Of a stretch of DNA of 64,000 nucleotides, positions 25,697 to 33,619 are shown piece by piece. The stretch is taken from contig CAWIWC010000014.1 in assembly GCA_963839745.1 (NCBI GenBank), forward strand, positions 1 through 64,000. Reading direction: 5' to 3'. The DNA is from JAIBJN01 sp963839745 (GTDB lineage: Bacteria; Actinomycetota; Thermoleophilia; Gaiellales; Gaiellaceae). Under the pieces are notes generated by a model. It searched no databases. It saw only the letters and a list, made by a program, of their open reading frames with translations, and was not told the DNA's origin. The translations under genes and the position numbers were made by a program. The first letter of the stretch is position 1, and the number at the start of each line of letters is the position of its first letter.

Positions 25697-26475
25697 TCGA
25701 GGCCGTCGTCTTCGACCTCGACGGCGTCATCGTCGACTCAGAGCACGTGTGGGACGACGTCCGACAAGAGCTCGCCGAGGAGCGCGGAGGCAGCTGGCAC
25801 GACCAGGCCTCCCGGGACATGATGGGCATGAGCTCGCCCGAGTGGTCGCGCTACATGCACGACGTGATCGGGCTCTCCGAGCCGCCCGAGGAGATCAACG
25901 CCGAGGTCGTGCGCCGGCTGGAGGCGCTCTACCGTGAGGAGATCCCGCTCCTCCCGGGCGCGGTCGAGGCCGTCCAGGCGCTGGCCGCCCGCTGGCCGCT
26001 CGGGCTCGCCTCCTCCTCGAACCGCGAGCTGATCGACCTCGTGCTCGAGACCTCGGGGCTAGACCGCTGGTTCAAGGCGACCGTGTCCTCCGAGGAGGTG
26101 CCGCGCGGGAAGCCCGCGCCCGACGTCTATCTCGAGGCGGCGCGCCGGCTCGAGGCCGACCCCACGCGCTGCGCGGCGGTGGAGGACTCGGAGAACGGCA
26201 TCCGCAGCGCCAAGTCGGCCGGAATGCGCGTGATCGCGATCCCGAACCCGCAGTACCCGCCCGCCGACGACGCACTCGCGGTCGCGGACGTCGTGCTGCC
26301 GGCGACGACCGCCCTCACGCCCGAGGTCAGTGGAAGCCGAGCTAGCGCTCGGCCGGCGCCGCGGCCTGGATGTTCTCGATCGTCTCGCGGAGCTCGCCGA
26401 TCGACAGGAAGCTCCCCATCGCGGCCTGAGCGGCCTCGAGGTCGCCGCCGCCGGCGAGCCCCTGCGCACGGCTGA
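25693..26475 (+). CDS. HAD-superfamily phosphatase, beta-phosphoglucomutase-like; C-terminus probably altered by an indel
   Basis: From GTG 25693 the HAD motifs are clear: motif I VVFDLDGVIVDSE, motif II GLASSSNREL, the Lys in EVPRGKPAPDVY and motif IV VEDSENGIRS. The cap domain lies between motif I and about residue 75, as in subfamily I phosphatases/phosphoglucomutases. The domain ends near LTPEV (about 26325). After this the frame runs into an Arg/Pro-rich tail that is just the reverse of the next gene. A missing base near 26330 would end the protein at TAG 26345, next to the convergent stop. The substrate is unknown. Confidence 0.82.
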   Translation: MIEAVVFDLDGVIVDSEHVWDDVRQELAEERGGSWHDQASRDMMGMSSPEWSRYMHDVIGLSEPPEEINAEVVRRLEALYREEIPLLPGAVEAVQALAARWPLGLASSSNRELIDLVLETSGLDRWFKATVSSEEVPRGKPAPDVYLEAARRLEADPTRCAAVEDSENGIRSAKSAGMRVIAIPNPQYPPADDALAVADVVLPATTALTPEVSGSRASARPAPRPGCSRSSRGARRSTGSSPSRPERPRGRRRRRAPAHG

Positions 26476-26797
26476 GCTGGGTGCGCAGGGAGAGCAACCG
26501 GTTCGCGAGCTTGGCCTTCTCGGACTCGAGCTCCTCGGGGGCGTCCGCGTCCGAGACCTCCTCGACCGCGGTCTGCACCTCGGTGCTGATCTGCCGGAGC
26601 TCGGTCGTGAACGCCTGCTGCGTGGTCGTGCTCTCGCCGAGCGCCTCGATGCGGTCGAGGATCAGCCCGACCTCCTCCGCCTCCTGGGCGAGATCGCCGC
26701 CGCCCCCGCCGCCACCGCCGCCGCCCCCGCCGCAGCCCGCGGCGAGAAGAATCAGCGCGCCTCCGAGCACCACCCAAGAAGGGACTCGGCGTGTCAA
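26342..26797 (-). CDS. Small secreted lipoprotein with poly-Gly linker
   Basis: From TTG 26797 this is a 151-residue protein. A hydrophobic leader ends in the lipobox LILLAAGC. A run of about twelve Gly follows, then a helical domain rich in Glu/Ala/Gln (DLAQEAEEVGLILDRIEALG to ENIQAAAPAER). A TACAGT box lies 10 nt upstream of the TTG. No catalytic motif is visible and I do not recognise the family. It faces the HAD gene, and their 3' ends overlap. Confidence 0.65.
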   Translation of the reverse strand: MTRRVPSWVVLGGALILLAAGCGGGGGGGGGGGGDLAQEAEEVGLILDRIEALGESTTTQQAFTTELRQISTEVQTAVEEVSDADAPEELESEKAKLANRLLSLRTQLSRAQGLAGGGDLEAAQAAMGSFLSIGELRETIENIQAAAPAER

Positions 26798-26867
26798 CGT
26801 GCGCGGGACTGTAACGCCCTGGACGGTCGTTGAAAAGTGGTTACGGTCGGGTGATGCGCCGCAGGCG

Positions 26868-28106
26868 TCAGTCGTCGACGCGGCCGATGAGGACGCAGCC
26901 GTTGTGGCCGCCGAGCCCCATCGCGTTCGAGAGCGCGACCCGCACGTGGGCCTCGCGCGCCTCGTTCGGGACGTAGTCGAGGTCGCAGTCGGGATCGGGC
27001 TCCTCGTAGTTGATCGTCGGCGGGAGCACGCCCTCGTGGATCGCGAGCACGCACGCCATGGCCTCGATCGCCCCGGCCGCCCCGAACATGTGCCCGAGCA
27101 TCGACTTCGTCGACGACACGGCCATCTCGTACGCGTGGTCGCCGAAGACCTCCTTGATGGCCTGCGTCTCGGCGAGGTCGCCGAGCGGCGTCCCGGTCCC
27201 GTGGGCGTTGATGTAGTCGACCTGGCTCGGGTCGACACCGGCGCGGTCGAGCGCGGCACGCATCATCGAGACAACGCCGCCGGACTCCGGGTCGGGCTGG
27301 AGCATGTGGTGCGCATCGTTGGAAGCGCCGTACCCGAGCACCTCCGCATACACGCGCGCGCCGCGCGCGCGGGCGGCTTCGAGCTCCTCGAGCACGAAGA
27401 CCGCCGCGCCCTCCGCCATCACGAAGCCCTCGCGGCGCGCGTCGAACGGGCGAGCCGCCTTCGCCGGGTCTCCGTCACCGACGGCGAGTCCCCGCATGGA
27501 GCAGAACCCGGCGAGGATCAACGGATGGATGCAGCTCTCGGTGCCGCCGGCAATGACCGCGTCGGCGTCGCCGCGACGGACGAGCTCGGCAGCCTCCCCG
27601 AGCGCGTGCGAGCCGGTGGCGCACGCGGAGACGACCGCGTAGTTCGGGCCGCGGAAGCCGAGCTCGATCGCGAGCTGCCCGCTCGCGGAGTCGACGAGGA
27701 CGTTGGCGAGGAAGGTCGGAGAGACGCGGTCGGGCCCGCGCTCGCGCAGGACGTCGTGCTGCCGCATGAGCTCGTTGAAGCCGCCGATGCAGTTCCCGAC
27801 GATCACGCCCAGACGCTCGGGCTCGTAGCGGTGGCCGTTCATGTCCGCGTCGGCCAGAGCCTCCTTGGCGGCGGTGAGCGCGAAGAGGACGTTGCGATCG
27901 AGCTTGCGCACCTCCTTCGGGGTGGTGGCGCCCGCCGGGTCGTAGTCCTTCACCTCGCCGGCGATCTTCACCGGGAAGTCGGTCGCGTCGAACGCCTGGA
28001 TCTCGGCGATCCCGCTCCGCCCTCCCGTCAGGCCGGCCCACGTGGTCGACAGGTCGTTGCCGAGCGGCGTGACCGCGCCCAGACCGGTGATCGCTACGCG
28101 TCTCAT
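26868..28106 (-). CDS. fabF: Beta-ketoacyl-ACP synthase II
   Basis: This 412-residue condensing enzyme starts at ATG 28106 (MRRVAITGLGAVTPLGNDLS). The nucleophile Cys is in VVSACATGSHALGEA (about residue 165). The two catalytic His are in NAHGTGTPLGD and KSMLGHMFGAAGAIEA, together with the conserved Lys. It ends with GLGGHNGCVLIGRV, typical of FabF. It elongates acyl-ACP with malonyl-ACP in type II fatty acid synthesis. No acyl carrier protein or other fab gene is adjacent. It is divergent from the DNA ligase gene. Confidence 0.93.
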   Translation of the reverse strand: MRRVAITGLGAVTPLGNDLSTTWAGLTGGRSGIAEIQAFDATDFPVKIAGEVKDYDPAGATTPKEVRKLDRNVLFALTAAKEALADADMNGHRYEPERLGVIVGNCIGGFNELMRQHDVLRERGPDRVSPTFLANVLVDSASGQLAIELGFRGPNYAVVSACATGSHALGEAAELVRRGDADAVIAGGTESCIHPLILAGFCSMRGLAVGDGDPAKAARPFDARREGFVMAEGAAVFVLEELEAARARGARVYAEVLGYGASNDAHHMLQPDPESGGVVSMMRAALDRAGVDPSQVDYINAHGTGTPLGDLAETQAIKEVFGDHAYEMAVSSTKSMLGHMFGAAGAIEAMACVLAIHEGVLPPTINYEEPDPDCDLDYVPNEAREAHVRVALSNAMGLGGHNGCVLIGRVDD

Positions 28107-28175
28107 TGGCCTGTTAGACGCGCCGGGCGCGCAACCGGTTTCCTCGGATTCGAATCGCCTGGCAGAATCGGCCAC

Positions 28176-29207
28176 GTGGCTGAAACGAAGACCGAGCCGG
28201 AACCGCCCAAGAGCCTGCCCTACCCGCCCATGGAGGCGCAGCTGGTGGACGAGCTTCCGGAGGGCGACGGCTGGCAGTACGAGCCGAAGTGGGACGGCTT
28301 CCGGGGCATCCTCGAGAACCTCGACGGCGAGGTGCACCTCTGGAGCCGCAACGGCCGGCCGCTCCTGCGCTACTTCCCTGAGCTCGTCGAGCTCGGCGAA
28401 CGGCTGCCGAAGCGCTCCGCGCTCGACGGCGAGATCGTCATCGAGCGAGAGGGCGGCCTCGACTTCGACGCGCTCCAGATGCGGCTCCACCCGGCCGAGA
28501 GCCGTGTCCGCAAGCTCTCCGCCGAGATCCCGGCAGGGTTCGTCGTCTTCGACGTCCTGCTCTGGGACGGCAAGGACCTCCACGGGAAGCCCATCGAGGA
28601 GCGGCGGAAGACGGTGGAGCAGCTGCCCTTCGACATCTCGCCCGTGACGCACGACCGAGGCGAGGCCCAGAAGTGGCTCGACCGGCTCGAGGTGGCGGGC
28701 TTCGACGGCGTCATCGCCAAGCGGCTCGGGCTTCCCTACATGCCCGGCTCCCGGGAGGCCGTCCTGAAGGTGAAGGGTGAGAGGACCGCGGACTGCGTCG
28801 TCGTCGGCGTGACCTGGAGCGAGAAGGGCACGGGCATCGCGAGCCTCGCGCTCGGCCTGCACATCGACGGCAAGCTCGTCCCCGTCGGCTCGGCGCCGGC
28901 GAGCGGCAAGAAGCGCACCGAGATCCTCGAGCGGGTCGAGCCGCTCCTCGGCCCGAACCCCGAGCGCAAGCCCCGCGGCGCGCCGAGCCGCTGGAAGCGC
29001 GGCGTCGAGCTCGAGTGGAGCTCCGTGCCGCCCGAGCTCGTCGTGGAGGTTCGCTACGACAAGTGGCAGAAGGGCAGGTTCCGCCACAACGCGCGGTTCC
29101 TCCGCTTCCGGCCGGACAAGGACCCGGACCAGTGCACGGTCGACCAGGTCCGCCCCCGCCCCCGCAAGGGCGACCCGACCGTCGCCGGCCTCCTCGGGCG
29201 CGACTAG
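28176..29207 (+). CDS. ATP-dependent DNA ligase (LigC-like)
   Basis: This 343-residue protein starts at GTG 28176, which has CAGAAT 7 nt upstream. The nucleotidyltransferase motif I is YEPKWDGFRG with the Lys near residue 38. Other motifs are ALDGEIVIE (III), FVVFDVLLWDG, FDGVIAKR (IV) and VLKVKGERTADC (V). A C-terminal OB-fold region follows (about residues 220-343). It seals nicks with ATP. The size matches the stand-alone LigC class, which is accessory to NAD-dependent LigA. No Ku or polymerase/primase partner gene lies within the window. Confidence 0.9.
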   Translation: MAETKTEPEPPKSLPYPPMEAQLVDELPEGDGWQYEPKWDGFRGILENLDGEVHLWSRNGRPLLRYFPELVELGERLPKRSALDGEIVIEREGGLDFDALQMRLHPAESRVRKLSAEIPAGFVVFDVLLWDGKDLHGKPIEERRKTVEQLPFDISPVTHDRGEAQKWLDRLEVAGFDGVIAKRLGLPYMPGSREAVLKVKGERTADCVVVGVTWSEKGTGIASLALGLHIDGKLVPVGSAPASGKKRTEILERVEPLLGPNPERKPRGAPSRWKRGVELEWSSVPPELVVEVRYDKWQKGRFRHNARFLRFRPDKDPDQCTVDQVRPRPRKGDPTVAGLLGRD

Positions 29208-29229
29208 ACGAATGACCCGGCGCGAATCA

Positions 29230-29241
29230 CCCCTTAAGGGG
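29230..29241. repeat. 12-bp perfect palindrome downstream of the ligase gene
   Basis: CCCCTTAAGGGG occurs 23 bp after the ligase stop. It could be an operator or part of a termination structure. No T-tract follows. Confidence 0.35.
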
Positions 29242-29314
29242 ACGGCATCGGCCTGGGTGCGAGGGATGATGCGTGGGCCGGCTCCCCTCACATAACCCCC
29301 GGCGTCTGGCGAAT

Positions 29315-29400
29315 GCCCGTTTCGGTAGTGCGGCTCCTACCCCACCGAGGCGGGCTTCGTCTTTGCTGGGGCCGGGAAGCAGCTTGGTACCATGGCCCGG
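29315..29400 (+). ncRNA. Structured non-coding stretch upstream of the tRNA pair (possible small RNA)
   Basis: Two folded units can be drawn. GCCCGTTTCGGT (29315-29326) pairs with ACCGAGGCGGGC (29344-29355) as a 12-bp stem with two G-U pairs. CCGGG (29372-29376) pairs with CCCGG (29396-29400) around a TGGTACCA palindrome. GGGCCGGGAAGCAGC resembles the signal recognition particle RNA core, which often sits near serine tRNA genes in actinobacteria. The canonical GGAA tetraloop arrangement is missing. I cannot name the RNA, if it is one. Confidence 0.25.
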
Positions 29401-29403
29401 CAC

Positions 29404-29494
29404 GGAGAAGTGGCCGAGTGGCTGAAGGCGGCGCCCTGCTAAGGCGTTAGGGGGGTGAATACCTCCCTCGAGGGTTCGAATCCCTCCTTCTCCG
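29404..29494 (+). tRNA. tRNA-Ser (anticodon GCU)
   Basis: This class II tRNA has a 91-nt body and a long variable arm. The acceptor stem GGAGAAG pairs with CTTCTCC, the discriminator is G, and the D-loop region is GGCCGAGTGGC. The anticodon loop CTGCTAA gives anticodon GCT, reading AGC/AGU. The T-arm GGTTCGAATCC is canonical. CCA is not encoded. Confidence 0.95.
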
Positions 29495-29521
29495 CTCCGC
29501 AGAGCGCTCGCACGAACCCGT

Positions 29522-29610
29522 GGAGGGGTGGCAGAGCGGACGAATGCGGCGGTCTCGAAAACCGTTATCCGTCGTTAGGCGGATCGAGGGTTCGAATCCC
29601 TCCCCCTCCG
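29522..29610 (+). tRNA. tRNA-Ser (anticodon CGA)
   Basis: This class II tRNA of 89 nt lies 27 bp after the GCU tRNA and is probably cotranscribed. The acceptor GGAGGGG pairs with CCCCTCC. The anticodon loop CTCGAAA gives CGA, reading UCG, a common serine codon in this GC-rich DNA. The long variable arm and the T-arm GGTTCGAATCC are present. CCA is not encoded. Confidence 0.95.
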
Positions 29611-29641
29611 CCTTTCCCTATACGCGCCGCTGAGGCCGGGA

Positions 29642-29676
29642 CGAGACGACCCCGGACGGTGGCCGGGGTCGTCTCG
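29642..29676. terminator. Strong bidirectional hairpin terminator
   Basis: CGAGACGACCCCGG and CCGGGGTCGTCTCG form a perfect 14-bp stem with a 7-nt loop. It lies between the tRNA pair and the convergent M14 peptidase gene and can serve both. There is no long U-tract. Confidence 0.75.
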
Positions 29677-29698
29677 CCCTCCTGGTGATGGCCGTCGG

Positions 29699-31438
29699 TC
29701 AGTCGGACACGTAGTCGTTCGAGCCCGCGGACCAGATCGCGGCCTGGAACGGAACCGGCACCACCTGGTCGCAGCGCCCCTTCGAGCTCTCCTGCAAGCG
29801 CGTGCCTCCGACCATCGGCTCGGCAGCCTGCTGGTCGAGCAGCGGCGGGATGAGCCCGCGTAGCGGCTGGGCCATTCGGACGAAGTAGCCGGGGCCGAGC
29901 TCGTGCACGAGGTAGTCGGGCGCGGACTGGACGGCGATCCCGTGCAGGCCGAGCCGCAGCTCCACGCTCCCCTCCGGCAGCGCTTCGGTGTACTCCTCCT
30001 CGGCGAGGAAGTAGCCGCACGGTGGATCCTCGAGGATCGCGGCCGGCTCCGGGGCGTCGACGTCCGGTGCGCTCGGCAGCGGCGGGAACGGCGGCCACGG
30101 GTACGAGCCGCGGAAAACGACCCGGCCGACGTTGGCCCGCTGGAACATGCGCGAGTCCGCGACCAGGCTCCGGATCGTGGAATGGTTCTCGTAGTGGTAG
30201 TCGAGCAGCTGCTTGATCAGCCAGAGCTGCCCGTAGCTCTTGCGGTTCTCGTTGCCCGCGAAGGTCGCGCCCGGCCGGGTAACTCCCGCGTTCGGCCGGT
30301 TCTCGGACAGGATGCCGACGATGCTCTTGAGGCCGAAGGTGTTACGCAGGATGGTCTCCTGACTGGCGCCGCCGTTCGAGTACGGCCCGGCGTACCAGCC
30401 GGCGAGCGCGGCGTTGTCGTAGATCCAGCTCTCGATCAGCTCATTCTTAGCCTCGGAGTAGAGCCCCTCGTAGACGTTGAGGTGCCGTGGGCCGAGGACC
30501 GGGAGGTCCTCGTTGTCCCCGTTGTGACCGTCGACCGCGACGTCCGGGGTGTAGTCGCGGAGCATCGCCGAGAAGGCCTTCGTCTCCGGCTCACGGAGCA
30601 GCGAGTGGTCGCGGTTGAGGTCCTGACCCGTGGAGCTGCCGCGCGTGTCGGCGGCGCGGCCGTCTCCGTTGAGCGTCGGGACGATCAGCACGGTCGACCG
30701 ACTCATGATCCGGAGGAGCGTGCGGTCCTCGGTGAAGGCAAGCTCCCGCGCGAGGATCAGGCACGACTCTCGCATAGACGGCTCGTTGCCGTGCACGTTG
30801 CACTGAATCAGCGTCGCCGTCGACTCGGAGATCTCCGCCGCGCTCCGAAGCGGCTCCGGATAGCCGAAGACGAACATGTTGATCGGCCTGCCCAGCAGCG
30901 TGCGGCCGATCTCCACGACGCGCACGCGCTCGCTGGCCGCGTCGAGCGCGGCGGTGTAGAGGTACTCGTTGACGTCGCTCGTGTACGACGCCCCGTTGGT
31001 CTGCTCGAACTGCGTTCGCAGCGATGCACCGGGGCCGACGCCCCACTGCGGCAGCGTCGTTCCGCAGGCAGGCGCTGAGAACGTCTGCGGCTCTATGCCG
31101 AACCGCGCCCGGACGCGCCAGCAGAAGCGTTCGCCGAGCACGAATCCGGACTCGGCGAACGTCGGCGCGTCAGGCCTGACGGTGCGCGTCGGCTGCCAGA
31201 GGCCGACGATCGTGGCCGGGCCCGTGGGCTGGTCGGCGCCGTCCACCGGAGTTCGCTCGACCTGGTAGTCAGTCGCCCCCTCCACGGGGTCCCAGCTCAA
31301 GGTGACGAACCCCTCCTCCTGGACGGCAGCAAGGCCCGTCACCTGGTTCGGCGCCTGGGCCAGCGCACCGCCGGCGTGTACCAGCGACACGGAGGCAATG
31401 ATCACCGCGAACGCGATCCATCGAAGTCTTCTACGCAT
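29699..31438 (-). CDS. Secreted M14-family zinc carboxypeptidase with N-terminal FN3 domain
   Basis: This 579-residue protein has a signal peptide (MRRRLRWIAFAVIIASVSLV, cleavage after ALA near residue 28). A fibronectin type III-like domain at about 32-125 contains GFVTLSWDPVEGATDYQVER. The M14 peptidase domain follows. NVHGNEPSMRES supplies the His and Glu zinc ligands (about 214-217), VDGHNGDN supplies the third His, and ILSENRP has the likely catalytic Glu. It would trim C-terminal residues from peptides outside the cell. The C-terminal 130 residues have no clear assignment. The gene ends into the strong hairpin at 29642. Confidence 0.88.
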   Translation of the reverse strand: MRRRLRWIAFAVIIASVSLVHAGGALAQAPNQVTGLAAVQEEGFVTLSWDPVEGATDYQVERTPVDGADQPTGPATIVGLWQPTRTVRPDAPTFAESGFVLGERFCWRVRARFGIEPQTFSAPACGTTLPQWGVGPGASLRTQFEQTNGASYTSDVNEYLYTAALDAASERVRVVEIGRTLLGRPINMFVFGYPEPLRSAAEISESTATLIQCNVHGNEPSMRESCLILARELAFTEDRTLLRIMSRSTVLIVPTLNGDGRAADTRGSSTGQDLNRDHSLLREPETKAFSAMLRDYTPDVAVDGHNGDNEDLPVLGPRHLNVYEGLYSEAKNELIESWIYDNAALAGWYAGPYSNGGASQETILRNTFGLKSIVGILSENRPNAGVTRPGATFAGNENRKSYGQLWLIKQLLDYHYENHSTIRSLVADSRMFQRANVGRVVFRGSYPWPPFPPLPSAPDVDAPEPAAILEDPPCGYFLAEEEYTEALPEGSVELRLGLHGIAVQSAPDYLVHELGPGYFVRMAQPLRGLIPPLLDQQAAEPMVGGTRLQESSKGRCDQVVPVPFQAAIWSAGSNDYVSD

Positions 31439-31464
31439 CGTGTCTCCCCCTCCTCGAAAGACGG

Positions 31465-31614
31465 TTACCCCACTCGAAGCGCGTCATCGAGACGCTCCTG
31501 CTGCCAGCGGGCGTACAGATCCGCAACGAAATTGCGCCAGAGGAGGACGGTGGCCGCGTACGCGACCTGAAGCGACCCCAAGTGAATCAGGTCGACGGCA
31601 AGACGCCGTCTCAT
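31465..31614 (-). CDS. Possible 49-residue hypothetical protein
   Basis: ATG 31614 to the stop at 31465 encodes MRRRLAVDLIHLGSLQVAYA continuing through one hydrophobic stretch to LDDALRVG. A GGGGGGT precedes the ATG. It has no recognised family. It is the main coding-like feature on the minus strand of the 301-bp gap 31439-31739. No other structure was noted there. Confidence 0.35.
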   Translation of the reverse strand: MRRRLAVDLIHLGSLQVAYAATVLLWRNFVADLYARWQQERLDDALRVG

Positions 31615-31739
31615 CCACCACCCCCCTGCTGCCGGGCACCGTATATGGAGGAGTCCTCTTGGCGCCACCCGTTTCCGCGGACTACCCAAGGACCGGCGAG
31701 AGTTCAGAGCCGGAGCGGTTTCTAGAGTGAGGTCGAGAC

Positions 31740-31976
31740 ATGGCCAAGGCTCCAGATCCCCAGGACCTCCGAAGGGACGTGTGGCACTACGAGGATCACG
31801 GAGAAGCGGGCCATTCCGGGTTCTTCCTCGACCGCGAGAAACGCGCGGGCATCCAGTTCCTGATCTGGGGTCCCTGGTATCCACGCAGGGACGTCGGTCG
31901 CCTCGTGAGGCACGCTGTCGGTATCGACATCGTCTTCCTCGGGGTGACGGGCTACGCGATCGCCCTCCTCGTCTAG
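31740..31976 (+). CDS. Small hypothetical protein, 78 residues
   Basis: The ORF starts at ATG 31740 and has a TAGAGT box 11 nt upstream. The N-terminal half is polar with WHYEDHGEAGHSGFFLDRE, followed by LIWGPWYPRRDVGRLV and a C-terminal hydrophobic segment (VGIDIVFLGVTGYAIALLV). It looks like a small membrane-attached protein. Family and function are unknown. It converges with the FAD oxidoreductase gene. Confidence 0.5.
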   Translation: MAKAPDPQDLRRDVWHYEDHGEAGHSGFFLDREKRAGIQFLIWGPWYPRRDVGRLVRHAVGIDIVFLGVTGYAIALLV

Positions 31977-31999
31977 GTGCAATCGACCCGCAGGCCCCT

Positions 32000-33484
32000 T
32001 TATGTACCCCCGGTCGTCCGGGAACGGGCTCGAGGACGGATGTTTCGGTTCGAGCGGAAGACGTTCTCGGGGTCGAATCTCTCTTTGACCTGGACGAGGC
32101 GGTCGAAGTTCGCGCCGTAGGTCGCCCGCACACGCTCCTCGCCTTCGTCGGCGGTCTGGAAGTTGAGGTAGTTGCCGCCTGCCGAGAAGGGCCTGACGCT
32201 CTTCCAGGCCTCCCGCACCCAGGCCACGTGCTCGTCGTCGGGAACCTCGGGCGGCCACTGGCCGGCGAACGCGGTCATGTACCGGGCGTCGCGGTTGCCG
32301 ACTGCCCCGTCGTCGTCGGCCCGTTCGTTTAGCGCCCCCGCGAGGTGGATGATGAGCGAGTCCGACAGCGGGGACGTCACCTTCGAGGCACTTTCGCGGA
32401 ACGTGTCGAGGAACTCATTTGTCAGCTCGGCCAGGTACTCGGTCTTCCAGTAGTAGTGGTTCCCGTTCGGCTCCATGCCGTCGAACATCGACTGCTGGTC
32501 GGTGTAGGGCTTTTCGGTGACGAGGTCGGCGATCGGGTCGCCGAGGGCCCGAATCGGGGCGAGGTCGCCTTCCACTCCGGTGCCGCTGTGACACAGGAGC
32601 AGCCCGACGATGGGCTTGCCGTGCCACTTCTCGGGGAGGAACGGGGCCGGCGGCGCGAGGCGCACAGCCACGGCCATGGTCAACTCGCGCGGCGCCGACT
32701 CGGCGACGTCGCGGTAGGTCGCGAGCACGTCGCCAGCACGGTCGGCGCTCCAGACCATGAGGCCGCCGGAAATGATCGGACCGACCTCGTGCAGGCGGAG
32801 GGTGAACCGGGTGACGACGCCGAAGTTACCCCCACCGCCACGGAGCGCCCAGTGCAGTTCGGAGTTCTCGTCACGGTTGGCCGTCAGGATCTGGCCGTCC
32901 GCGGTGACGACCTCGACCTCCTCGAGGTTATCCGCCGTCCAGCCGAAGCGACGAGTCAGGTAACCCAACCCGCCGCCGAGCGTCAGGCCGGCGACGCCCA
33001 CGTCCGAGGCGAAGGAGCCCAACGGCGTTGCCAGTCCGTACGCCTGTGTCGCCCTGTCGACATCTCGCAGGAGACACCCAGGCCCAACCTGCGCTAGCCT
33101 CGCATCGGGGTCGACCGTGACGTCGCGCATACGCGACATGTCGAGCGTGAGACCGCGCTCGGCGATTGCGGTTCCGGCCATGTTGTGACCCCCGCCCTTG
33201 ATGCTTAGCGAGAGACGGTGGTCGCGCGCGAATGCGACAGCGGCAGCGACGTCGCCGGCCGAGGTCGGCTGGAGGACGAGCGCAGGGACTTTCGCAACCA
33301 TGCCGTTCCAGACCAGCATGGCGTCGGCCCAGCCCGCGTCACCTGCGCGAAGCAGAGGACCCTCCACCCGCGCGTCGAGCTTGTCTAGCTGCTCCGCCGT
33401 TAGCCTCACGGGACCGCCGTCGAGTGAGGCGACATCAATGGTGCTCGCCTCGCGCCGGACAGGTGCTGTTTCTTGCTTGGTCAT
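32000..33484 (-). CDS. FAD-linked oxidoreductase, berberine-bridge-enzyme/PCMH type
   Basis: This 494-residue protein starts at ATG 33484. The FAD-binding domain includes LSIKGGGHNMAGTAIAERG, where the His is the usual site of covalent 8-alpha-FAD attachment, and GVAGLTLGGGLGYLTRRFG. The C-terminal end SAGGNYLNFQ and LVQVKERFDPENVFRSNRNI is the BBE domain that completes the active site. No signal peptide is seen. Such enzymes oxidise sugars, alcohols or alkaloid-like compounds with O2. The second (Cys) attachment residue of bicovalent members was not found, so flavin linkage may be single. It is divergent from the Ada-AlkA gene. Confidence 0.9.
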   Translation of the reverse strand: MTKQETAPVRREASTIDVASLDGGPVRLTAEQLDKLDARVEGPLLRAGDAGWADAMLVWNGMVAKVPALVLQPTSAGDVAAAVAFARDHRLSLSIKGGGHNMAGTAIAERGLTLDMSRMRDVTVDPDARLAQVGPGCLLRDVDRATQAYGLATPLGSFASDVGVAGLTLGGGLGYLTRRFGWTADNLEEVEVVTADGQILTANRDENSELHWALRGGGGNFGVVTRFTLRLHEVGPIISGGLMVWSADRAGDVLATYRDVAESAPRELTMAVAVRLAPPAPFLPEKWHGKPIVGLLLCHSGTGVEGDLAPIRALGDPIADLVTEKPYTDQQSMFDGMEPNGNHYYWKTEYLAELTNEFLDTFRESASKVTSPLSDSLIIHLAGALNERADDDGAVGNRDARYMTAFAGQWPPEVPDDEHVAWVREAWKSVRPFSAGGNYLNFQTADEGEERVRATYGANFDRLVQVKERFDPENVFRSNRNIRPRARSRTTGGT

Positions 33485-33619
33485 GTCGCTTCCTCTCGCC
33501 GTTATCCCGTCCCACGCTACGCCGTCGACAGCGCGACGACTAGCGGGATTCGGCCAATTCAGTGGCCGGTCCACCGAGGTGGCCGAAAACCGCTGATACG
33601 CTCGACGACAGATGCGACG

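Noticed and set aside
26700..26745. Poly-Gly coding run as a sign of frameshift in the lipoprotein gene
   Set aside because: The run sits right after the lipobox Cys, where flexible Gly linkers are common, and the frame on both sides is consistent.
29372..29400. Confident SRP RNA (ffs) gene
   Set aside because: The core resembles GGGCCGGAAGGCAGC but lacks the GGAA tetraloop closed by GCC/GGC, so only a low-confidence structured element is reported.
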